Assembly: GCA_964647585.1 (NCBI GenBank)
Contig: CAZYGG010000041.1
Coordinates: 1 to 34,692, forward strand
Length of the DNA: 34,692 nucleotides
Direction of reading: 5' to 3'
DNA from: CAJINA01 sp964647585
GTDB lineage: Bacteria; Desulfobacterota; Desulfobacteria; Desulfobacterales; CAJINA01
Part shown: positions 25,695 through 32,143 of the stretch, in pieces
Position numbering within the stretch: the stretch's first letter is position 1
Layout: each line of letters opens with the position of its first letter
Translations under genes and position numbers: made by a program
The notes under the pieces: model-generated
Seen by the model: only the letters and a program-made list of their open reading frames with translations
What the model was told of the DNA's origin: nothing
Databases searched by the model: none

Positions 25695-26609
25695 TCACAG
25701 ATCTTTATTTTTTCTGGCCTTTTTGGCATATTTGGCGGCGGCCAGCCCTGCCACACAGCCTTCGCCGACGGCCTTGGCCATCTGCCAGGGGGGCCCGCAA
25801 ATATCACCGGCCGCGTAGATACCCGGCATGTTGGTCTGCTGCTGTTTATCAGCCACGATAAATTCGTACTTCTCGTCATCCAGGGCCACGCCGAGGGTGG
25901 CGGCCAACTCAATCGCCCCCTTGGCACCGGTTTCGATAAACAAGCCGTCCGCCTCAATTGTTTCACCGTTGTCCAGAAGGACGCCCTGGACGGCATCATC
26001 CCCCACAATTGCTTTTATCTCGGACTTGTCATGCAAAACGACATTGGATTCACGCACCTGTAATTCAAGACTTTCGGTTACCTTCAGCTGATCGGTCACC
26101 AGGTGCACTTCGGCCGCATAGAACAGCATGGTCAAAGCCCCTGCGACCGCAGCCGATTCATTGCCGGTCACCACTACCCGGGCGCCCTTGTAGAAATTGG
26201 CATCGCAATCAACACAATAGCTGACCCCTTTGCCGATCAGCGCCTTCTCGCCGGGCACCCCCAGACGGTTGCGCGACACGCCCATAGCCAGGATCAGGGT
26301 GTGGGTGAAAATGGCCCGGCCGCTTTCCGTTGTTATGGTATAGCCGTTTTCAGCCTGGGCGGTCTTGATAACATCCTCGTGCAGAAACACAGCACCGGAT
26401 CCGATGGCCTGGTCGATGCCCTGGCGCAGCATCTCCTCCCCGGTTACCCGCTCGATGCAGCAGTAGTTTTCAATATGCGCCCGGTAAAGACTCGATTTCT
26501 GTTCCCGGCCCATTACCAGAACCCGTGCCTTTGTGCGGGCCGCATGGATCGCAGCCTGCAGTCCAGCCGGGCCCGTGCCCAGAATCACCACATCATATTG
26601 TTCCGGCAT
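25695..26609 (-). CDS. Thioredoxin reductase-like FAD/NAD(P) oxidoreductase
   Basis: This 304-residue flavoprotein starts at ATG 26609, preceded by GGAGG; longer frames are not supported. It shows the FAD loop GTGPAGLQAA (11-20), the redox-active CVDC (132-135), and the C-terminal YAAGDICGPPWQMAKAVGEG flavin segment typical of thioredoxin reductases. The second dinucleotide loop is VTGNESAA (147-154), which lacks one glycine of the usual GxGxxA/G, and a CC pair occurs at 50-51. NAD(P)H use is therefore uncertain. No thioredoxin gene is adjacent, but a 51-residue Cys-rich gene follows. Confidence 0.9.
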   Translation of the reverse strand: MPEQYDVVILGTGPAGLQAAIHAARTKARVLVMGREQKSSLYRAHIENYCCIERVTGEEMLRQGIDQAIGSGAVFLHEDVIKTAQAENGYTITTESGRAIFTHTLILAMGVSRNRLGVPGEKALIGKGVSYCVDCDANFYKGARVVVTGNESAAVAGALTMLFYAAEVHLVTDQLKVTESLELQVRESNVVLHDKSEIKAIVGDDAVQGVLLDNGETIEADGLFIETGAKGAIELAATLGVALDDEKYEFIVADKQQQTNMPGIYAAGDICGPPWQMAKAVGEGCVAGLAAAKYAKKARKNKDL

Positions 26610-27030
26610 TTTATCTGCCTCCGTGTAAAGTGTTGCCTGAAAAGGTAAACTAAATCTTAGCCTGTCTTGATCGTTGGTCATCTCAAATCTAAAGCACTTT
26701 ACATAGGAAAGCAACTGCTGGGCCATCACTCTCGAACCTTAATCCGCAAGGATGCCACCTCTTGAAAAGTGTAACGCCTGTCCGCATCGGAAACATCTGA
26801 GCCGGGCCTGCACGGCAAAGAAAAACCTTGCCGCCCGGTTGCCGCAAATGCCTGGCGTTAAACCAGCGCAATGCTTTACCGCCACAGCTACAAAGTTGAA
26901 TACGTAAGCAGCGAGAGGGCAACTACCTGTAGTTGCCGCAAAAAAGCTGGTGATCAGTTATTGACAAAAACTAATTTTTAAACCAGATTGACTGATCAGG
27001 AAAACTGTCTTGAAAGAGAGAAAGTAGACA
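26610..27030. other. Intergenic region between TrxR-like gene and the 99-residue gene
   Basis: No gene is supported. A GGCAACTA/TAGTTGCC hairpin (26918-26937) lacks a U-tract. TTGACA at about 26964 with an A/T-rich spacer could be part of a promoter for the downstream plus-strand gene, but the -10 element is not convincing. Confidence 0.4.
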
Positions 27031-27330
27031 ATGGAGCGTCAAACGGGAAAATCAGACGGGCATCGCCGGGTGGAACAGCTTATCCGCGAACTGCGCCAGA
27101 CCAACTCAGAAATAGACCGGATTCTCGAACGGCTCCCGCTTTCCAGTCACCGGCAAGTCACCCGGCTGGCCAGGCTGGTCGAAAAACAAAAACGGCTCAT
27201 GCGGACCTCACCGGGTACGGCGCCCGAGTCTGTACGCGTTTTCCTGGATAACGCCAAACACAGCGCCCGTTATCTTCAGATGAGATATGATGATGCCATG
27301 AAGAAGGGCAAACTTCGGAAATCCAAATAG
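27031..27330 (+). CDS. Hypothetical basic helical protein
   Basis: This 99-residue protein is very rich in Arg, Lys, Gln and Glu and reads as nearly all helix, with a possible coiled coil at about residues 10-55 (RRVEQLIRELRQTNSEID, RQVTRLARLVEKQKRLM). Charge and length suggest a nucleic-acid-associated or structural protein, but I recognise no family. A GAGAGAAAG-type ribosome site precedes the ATG. It is convergent with the ParB/AsnC-like fusion gene, 13 bases apart. Confidence 0.65.
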   Translation: MERQTGKSDGHRRVEQLIRELRQTNSEIDRILERLPLSSHRQVTRLARLVEKQKRLMRTSPGTAPESVRVFLDNAKHSARYLQMRYDDAMKKGKLRKSK

Positions 27331-27343
27331 AGAATCCTGCGTT

Positions 27344-28438
27344 TCAATCTTTTACTTTCGAAAATCCCGGAATAAGTGTCTTCGAGCTGTTGATGCCGGA
27401 AAGCTGCCGGATATTCTCATGTACGAACTGGCCGATGGTTTCGGCATCCGATACCAACAGATCCCGAGACAGAACAATCTTTACCAGGATATCGATATCG
27501 CCGTGCACAGAATGAATCTCCCGCACCTCATCCAGTTCAAATAGTTTTTCGATAATCCGGTCCTCTTTGCGGGCCTGGACCAGCAATTGGATGAAGGCCG
27601 TTATGCCCCGCTTCATCTCAGGGTAATCCACATCTTTGAATTTGGCCATTTTTTCTCTGAAAGCCTCCATATTACCGGGAATCAGTTTGTCGATACCAAT
27701 ACCGTATTTACGCCTGCCCCGGTCTTCCCACTGGTGAATGGAAATGTATACATAAAGATCTGCAAGGGTTCTATCGGGGAAAACATCGAGAAGCCGGCCT
27801 CTATTGATAATAGCCCCCAGGGGTTTGTAAATGGTTTTATACCAGTCCCGGGCAGCGTTCGCCCTCGAATCCCCGGCCTGGCCCGTGGACTCAAGGTACT
27901 GGTGGTGGGCCTGGATCTGTTTTTCAAGCTGGGCATATTGTCCAATTTCCGTCAACTTGATCTCATCTGGAAGCCCGAATTTTTCCCGAAAAGCAGAGTG
28001 CTCAAGGTAAAGGACATTCTCAAGTGTATTTTTGGATGGGATAAACTCCACGATCCGGGCGCGTATCTCATCATGGCCGCGTTCCTTGGCCGCCGCAATC
28101 CGATGATTCCCATCCAGGGCATAATATTCTTCTTTAATCTGGTAGAGCTTGACCGGAGGCAGGGGCTTCCCCTCCCGCATGGCACCCTTGATCTGCCTGA
28201 GTCTTTCCGCCGGCAGATAGCGTTTAAGCCGGAACCGGCTGTCAAAATCCTGATAGCGTCCGACGCTGCCGACAATCCGTTCCAGCGGCACTGTCTTTAC
28301 GCCCCTTTGCACCGTATCAAATGCGGCTTCCTTTTCCTGGTCGGCGCTGAAAGACCGTGCGTTGGGGCCCGCGACCGATTTCTCCGCAGTCGGCGCCTTG
28401 CGGCCAAACAGGTTCAAAATTTTAGATTTCAATGACAT
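27344..28438 (-). CDS. ParB-like N-terminal domain fused to Lrp/AsnC-type ligand domain
   Basis: This protein is 364 residues from ATG 28438, which overlaps the metallophosphoesterase gene; a further ATG lies 15 bases upstream. Residues about 50-130 match the ParB/sulfiredoxin-like fold, with ALDGNHRIAAAKERG at 108-121. The middle (about 175-240) contains a WYKTIYKPLGAIINRG...FPDRTLADLYVYIS segment also found in ParB-like proteins. Residues about 272-355 look like an Lrp/AsnC effector (RAM) domain: LFELDEVREIHSVHGDIDILVKI then SSKTLIPGF. No helix-turn-helix is visible, so DNA binding is not shown. It may couple a small-molecule signal to a ParB-like activity (inference). Confidence 0.8.
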   Translation of the reverse strand: MSLKSKILNLFGRKAPTAEKSVAGPNARSFSADQEKEAAFDTVQRGVKTVPLERIVGSVGRYQDFDSRFRLKRYLPAERLRQIKGAMREGKPLPPVKLYQIKEEYYALDGNHRIAAAKERGHDEIRARIVEFIPSKNTLENVLYLEHSAFREKFGLPDEIKLTEIGQYAQLEKQIQAHHQYLESTGQAGDSRANAARDWYKTIYKPLGAIINRGRLLDVFPDRTLADLYVYISIHQWEDRGRRKYGIGIDKLIPGNMEAFREKMAKFKDVDYPEMKRGITAFIQLLVQARKEDRIIEKLFELDEVREIHSVHGDIDILVKIVLSRDLLVSDAETIGQFVHENIRQLSGINSSKTLIPGFSKVKD

Positions 28439-29012
28439 GATAGCCGTATGCATTCATTACGTGTGTACCGTTGAGTACGGTCATCCGCTCGGAACTGTCG
28501 GCAAATTCCCGGTGAATATGCCCGTGGATGAAATAACGTGGTCGATATTTTTTTATCAGCCGGAGATAGGTTTTGAACCCCCGATGACAAAGATCCTCTT
28601 CATCATGAATACCGCGGGGGGGCGCATGCGTAATAACGATATCCGGGCCGCCCTTTCTCCAGAGGGTGAAACGCTGCCTCCGGATAATCGCAGCCATCTG
28701 GCTGTCGGTATACTGCTGCGGCCCGCCGTTATACCACCGGGAGCCCTCGAGCCCCAGAATATTCAGATTATTGACCCGAACCAGCTTTCCGTGCAGATCG
28801 AAACAACCCTCAAGGGGGCTGCTTTCATATCGCAGGTCGTGATTCCCGCGAACATAATACAAGGGGACTTCGAGGGTGTTGACCAGAGAGGCAAGGTACT
28901 CCGGCGGAAGGTCGCCGCAACTCAGGACAAGCTCAATCCCCTTAAAACGCTCCGCATCCAGATCGCTTTGCAAAGCGGGCACAACGATGTCAGCTATTGT
29001 CAGGATTTTCAT
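28422..29012 (-). CDS. Metallophosphoesterase family protein lacking the DxH histidine
   Basis: This 196-residue protein has most calcineurin-like phosphoesterase motifs: SCGDLPP (31-37), RGNHD (55-59), ITHAPP and HGHIHR. The first motif, normally DxH, is DIV at 8-10, so one metal ligand seems missing. Start ATG 29012 is chosen because it begins with the standard MKILTIAD strand; a start 42 bases upstream is possible. The gene overlaps the downstream ParB/AsnC-like gene by 17 bases, implying co-translation. Substrate is unknown. Confidence 0.85.
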   Translation of the reverse strand: MKILTIADIVVPALQSDLDAERFKGIELVLSCGDLPPEYLASLVNTLEVPLYYVRGNHDLRYESSPLEGCFDLHGKLVRVNNLNILGLEGSRWYNGGPQQYTDSQMAAIIRRQRFTLWRKGGPDIVITHAPPRGIHDEEDLCHRGFKTYLRLIKKYRPRYFIHGHIHREFADSSERMTVLNGTHVMNAYGYHVIEI

Positions 29013-29151
29013 TATACGAAAAGCTATACCCGAACGAAACAGGCTGGTTCTCATTCGGGTCTGGGCAGGGTTATGGGCCCCTGGAAAAGTCGGCCACAGA
29101 AGTCAGCATCATACTTAAACTAAAATTCGTTACATACGCTGGCCGCTATCG

Positions 29152-29718
29152 TCAATCCTCTAAATCCATTTTCTGGGCACATTCCGGACAATAAGTTGAC
29201 GAGGGTGCCAATCCGGCTTTGCGCCATACGTACTCTTCAAGCTCCATCCACGTTCCGGTACCCGGTTCTCTTCCGGAGTCATCCCGGATGCTTTTACATA
29301 CACAGCAAAGGGGCAAAATCTTCTCATAGGATTTTATTTTGCGATTAAGCTCCAACCTTTCAAAACACCGGGAAACGCGCAATTCGAGTTCTTCGGGACT
29401 ACAGGGTTTCAACAGGTAATCATCAATACCCAGACGCAAGGCTTCAATAGCGGTTGTCATGTCTCCAAACCCGGTCAGTACAATCCCCATGGTCTCGGGC
29501 CGCAGTTCCTTGACTTTCTTAAGGACCTGGATACCATTGATCTTTTCCATCACCAGATCGGTAATGACCAGATCGCAGGGGACTTTCTGTAGTAACTCAA
29601 TGGCCATCTCACCGGAACTGGCCAGTTTGACTTCATACCCGATCTCTTCAAGATACTGCCCCGTGCCCTCAAGTATGGCGGGGTCATCATCCACGATCAT
29701 AATGGAATATTTTTTCAT
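29152..29718 (-). CDS. Response regulator with C-terminal zinc-ribbon-like motif
   Basis: This 188-residue protein has a receiver domain (about 1-120): acidic DDD at 10-12, phosphoacceptor D54 (VITDLVM) and KPCS near 104. The tail is not a DNA-binding domain: it has CCVCKSIRDDSG, GTWMELEEYV and STYCPEC, a Cys-rich motif common at the end of Desulfobacterota regulators and hybrid kinases. It probably works through protein contacts. No histidine kinase gene is in the window. Plausible start ATG 29718. Confidence 0.92.
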   Translation of the reverse strand: MKKYSIMIVDDDPAILEGTGQYLEEIGYEVKLASSGEMAIELLQKVPCDLVITDLVMEKINGIQVLKKVKELRPETMGIVLTGFGDMTTAIEALRLGIDDYLLKPCSPEELELRVSRCFERLELNRKIKSYEKILPLCCVCKSIRDDSGREPGTGTWMELEEYVWRKAGLAPSSTYCPECAQKMDLED

Positions 29719-29806
29719 ACCACCCTTGCTCCCAACCCATTCATGTCTGCACGGGTTCTACGGGTCCCGGCTGGACGATCCCGGCAGGCACAGGGCATTA
29801 CTATAA

Positions 29807-29970
29807 GCCATCTCAAAAACGCCTTTTGGCCCAATTTCGGCGTTGGGCGCTCATATCAAATCCTCGAAATACCCGATGTATTCCTCCGGTTTGACTTTCG
29901 CGGCCGCCTTGATCTTGTCGCAGATCCCGCGCGCTTTTTGCGGGAAACCAAAATCCATTTTTGAGATGGC
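29807..29970. mobile_element. MITE-like element with 13-bp terminal inverted repeats
   Basis: Exact terminal repeats GCCATCTCAAAAA (29807-29819) and TTTTTGAGATGGC (29958-29970) bound a 164-bp element; inside, TTTTGG/CCAAAA extends the pairing imperfectly. There is no transposase. On the minus strand an ATG in the terminal repeat (29958) opens a 35-codon frame ending at 29851. No target-site duplication is clear. The element ends 2 bases from the stop codon of the upstream unknown gene. Confidence 0.6.
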
Positions 29971-29972
29971 TT

Positions 29973-30533
29973 CTACCCCCCGTCAAGGTAGGACAATTTC
30001 ACCTTGGTGTAGGATGTACAGAGCGTTGACCAGTGCCTGATGAGGTTCCCCCGCAGGTTGGTCGCCTCTGATAAAAGCGCGTAATCGGTAAATCCCGCTT
30101 TCCAGTCTGATAATATGTCATACAGGCAGGTATAGGAACTTACCTTCAGGCGAAATTTGGAGATCCCCCCGGCACCGATGTGAAAATACCAGTTGATTTT
30201 CCTCAGGAAATCGGCAAGCGGATCCTTGTTATTGGCCTTTCCGGGCTTATAGGCCTGTTTGAGCGCCTCAGTCAGCACATTTACTTTTACACGCACCGGT
30301 TCAAGCGATGTTTTGATTGCCTGGATTTCGTCATAGGTGTTCTCGATCGACTCTTCCGGCATCTGCATAAGGACAATGACATCGTCAAACGTATGAATAT
30401 AATCACTATGCGTTTTGGTAAGTTCGAAAAAAAGAGGCTCAACCTGATTGAACAGGGGTCTATTACCCGGCTCAGGGGTGTTTCGCACAAGTTCAACTGC
30501 CATATCTAGGGCCGAGATCAGGTTATGGGTCAT
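29973..30533 (-). CDS. Protein of unknown function
   Basis: This 186-residue protein has no motif I recognise. It is mainly helical, with no signal peptide or membrane span, and is fairly acidic at the N terminus and aromatic/basic toward the C terminus (segments DFLRKINWYFHIGAGGISKFRLKV and RHWSTLCTSYTKVKLSYL). It lies upstream of the response regulator on the same strand, separated by the MITE-like element, so the two may once have been an operon. Coding status rests on length, codon pattern and the absence of a better frame. Confidence 0.65.
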   Translation of the reverse strand: MTHNLISALDMAVELVRNTPEPGNRPLFNQVEPLFFELTKTHSDYIHTFDDVIVLMQMPEESIENTYDEIQAIKTSLEPVRVKVNVLTEALKQAYKPGKANNKDPLADFLRKINWYFHIGAGGISKFRLKVSSYTCLYDILSDWKAGFTDYALLSEATNLRGNLIRHWSTLCTSYTKVKLSYLDGG

Positions 30534-30751
30534 GAAATACCTTGCTCAGTATTCTTCTTGAAAGTCACATTTACGTAACTTAACAGGTTTAAAATATTAT
30601 GCAAGTCCGAAACATCCCGCTTCCCGGCCATGGATTGTGACTGTTCACAAAGGGTAGCTGCCGGTTCCGGGCAAGGCCCGAATCTTTCTACACCCGCAGG
30701 CGTAATCAGGCCAGGTTGAGGCGTGTAAAAAAACGACCCGCTTGGGGACGA

Positions 30752-31258
30752 TCACTCATGGCGCACACGGTAATGCAAAACCACGTGATCGCTTCCCAGG
30801 GTTTTTACTGACACGAGTTCAAGCTGCAGATCCATCTCATCAGCGAAAAACGAAATCCCGGTACCAAATAACCGGGGGGCGACGGTGATGATGATTTCGT
30901 CAATCAGGTTTGCCCGGGCAAACAGAGAATTCACTATGGAACCACCGGCCAGGACCGTCTCCGTATAGCCTATTTTCTCAAGGTTCTTGAGAATTGACGC
31001 AGGGCTCTGATCGGTAAAGATAAGTCCGGCTCCCTCAGACCGCCTTGACCGATCGCGGGTCATGACGATGTTTTTACGGTCCGGCAGGGGTTTCCCGATG
31101 GCATCGAAAGTCTTCGAGCCCATTATCATGACACCGGCTTTTTTAGTAATCTCTACGAAAAGTTTCTTGTCAGCACTACCGGTCCAATCCGGAAAATGGT
31201 GATCGTTTTTGGCAATTTTTCCGTCGAGGGTCATCGCCATCAGCAAAATTACTTTCAT
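30752..31258 (-). CDS. Dihydrofolate reductase family (RibD C-terminal-like) protein
   Basis: This 168-residue protein has the RibD_C/DHFR-like fold: MTLDGKIAKNDHHFPDW (9-25), VMIMGSKTFDAIGKPLPDRKNIVMTRD, and VLAGGSIVNSLFARANLIDEIIITVAPRLFGTGISFF. Such proteins bind NADPH and reduce pterin- or ribityl-pyrimidine-like substrates; the substrate here is unknown. It stands alone with repeats upstream. Start ATG 31258 fits the family's N terminus. Confidence 0.9.
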   Translation of the reverse strand: MKVILLMAMTLDGKIAKNDHHFPDWTGSADKKLFVEITKKAGVMIMGSKTFDAIGKPLPDRKNIVMTRDRSRRSEGAGLIFTDQSPASILKNLEKIGYTETVLAGGSIVNSLFARANLIDEIIITVAPRLFGTGISFFADEMDLQLELVSVKTLGSDHVVLHYRVRHE

Positions 31259-31292
31259 GTGTTATCCTTACCCAGTTCTATATTAAGGGACT

Positions 31293-31420
31293 CAACTTTC
31301 GGGCTTCATGTGGGAGCGGCATCTTGCCGCGAATAATGCGGCTTTGGGGCACACCGATCGCGGCAAGATGCCGCTCCCACAAAGTCCAAACCTACAATTT
31401 CAGATGAAACCCGAAAGTTG
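31293..31420. repeat. Nested palindromic element (REP-like)
   Basis: Outer arms CAACTTTCGGG-TTCAT (31293-31309) and ATGAA-CCCGAAAGTTG (31404-31420) enclose inner arms TGTGGGAGCGGCATCTTGCC-GCGA (31309-31332) and its complement (31358-31381). The inner arms match the GTGGGAGCGGC-type REP palindromes known in many proteobacteria. Only one copy lies in the window. Confidence 0.7.
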
Positions 31421-31423
31421 CGT

Positions 31424-31513
31424 CTTAAGTTTTGAGCATCTGTTTTGATGATGTTACATTTTTTCCTAACACCTAACACGTAAAGCATCCTGGCCCGGAG
31501 GGCCAGGCTTTGG
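31424..31513 (+). repeat. Composite of two dispersed intergenic repeats
   Basis: Bases 31424-31485 match the TTAAGTTTT, TTTTGATG, TTTTTTCCTAACAC and CCTAACACGTAAA words seen near 7.85-7.93 kb. Bases 31486-31513 match 14295-14322 (CATCCTGGCCCGGAGGGCC then CTTTGG). They are joined end to end. Confidence 0.6.
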
Positions 31514-31564
31514 GGTGCCCCTGAAAGGGGCTTCAATGCTAAAACACAAAGGCAAAACCCAGCA

Positions 31565-31730
31565 TCTCGCAAAGACGCAAAGGCGCCAAGAAAAACAAAA
31601 CCAGATTTTCGTCGCACTATCGTGCGAAAAACAGTTTCAGACTGCAGGCTATAAAGGAGCTTTTGGCTTTAATCCCGCGTAGCGGGAAACTAATCGTGCT
31701 TTTCTTTGCGCCTTTGCGTCTTTGCGCGAG
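31565..31730. repeat. Inverted repeat element (CGCAAAGACGCAAAGGCGC)
   Basis: TCTCGCAAAGACGCAAAGGCGCCAAG (31565-31590) and CTTTGCGCCTTTGCGTCTTTGCGCGAG (about 31704-31730) are near-perfect reverse complements around a roughly 115-base centre, which has its own short stems (CGCACTATCGTGCG; CCCGCGTAGCGGG). This looks like a miniature mobile or palindromic repeat. Confidence 0.65.
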
Positions 31731-31745
31731 AATATTGCTCTTACG

Positions 31746-31834
31746 GCATAGCCGATTATCTCTGACCTGGCCCTGAGGACCAGGTTTTTAAGGGCAGAAT
31801 AAAACCGATGAATTCGGTTTTTACGAATTCATCA
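31746..31834 (+). repeat. Dispersed repeat copy 2 and GATGAATTCG hairpin
   Basis: Bases 31746-31799 are the second copy of the GCATAGCC...AAGGGCAGAA repeat also at 1098-1151. It is followed by AAAACC and the GATGAATTCG/CGAATTCATC hairpin (31807-31833), matching the one at about 7924-7952. Confidence 0.6.
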
Positions 31835-32140
31835 AAGATGCCCCCTTCAAACAGTCAGGGGCCGCTCAGAAGGGGTAGCTTTTGGTTCAGAGCAAGGCTT
31901 GAACGCTTTTGAAACCGCAGGCATAGCAGACGCTATGTCGAGGATTTCGAAAAAGTGAAAACGCGGCTCTGGGCCAAAAGATGCCCCTCCCAAACAGTCA
32001 GGGGCTGCTCAGAAGGGGTAGCTTTTGGTTCAGAGCAAGGCTTGAACGCTTTTGAAACCGCAGGCATAGCAGACGCTATGTCGAGGATTTCGAAAAAGTG
32101 AAAACGCGGCTCTGGGACAAAAGATGCCCCTTCTGAGCAG
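31835..32140. repeat. Two tandem 143-bp repeat units plus a partial third
   Basis: AAGATGCCCC recurs at 31835, 31978 and 32121, a spacing of 143. Units one and two differ at only a few positions, mostly in the CCCTTCAAACAGTCAGGGGC stretch; unit three is cut after about 20 bases. A related copy touches the window start. The repeat lies directly downstream of the cyclase gene stop. An 82-codon frame inside it is very probably not a gene. Confidence 0.85.
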
Positions 32141-32143
32141 TCA

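Noticed and set aside
26689..26922. 77-codon minus-strand frame with scattered cysteines
   Set aside because: No convincing start, no Cys spacing matching a known site; more likely non-coding.
26918..26937. GGCAACTA/TAGTTGCC hairpin
   Set aside because: Considered as a terminator, but neither strand has a following U-tract.
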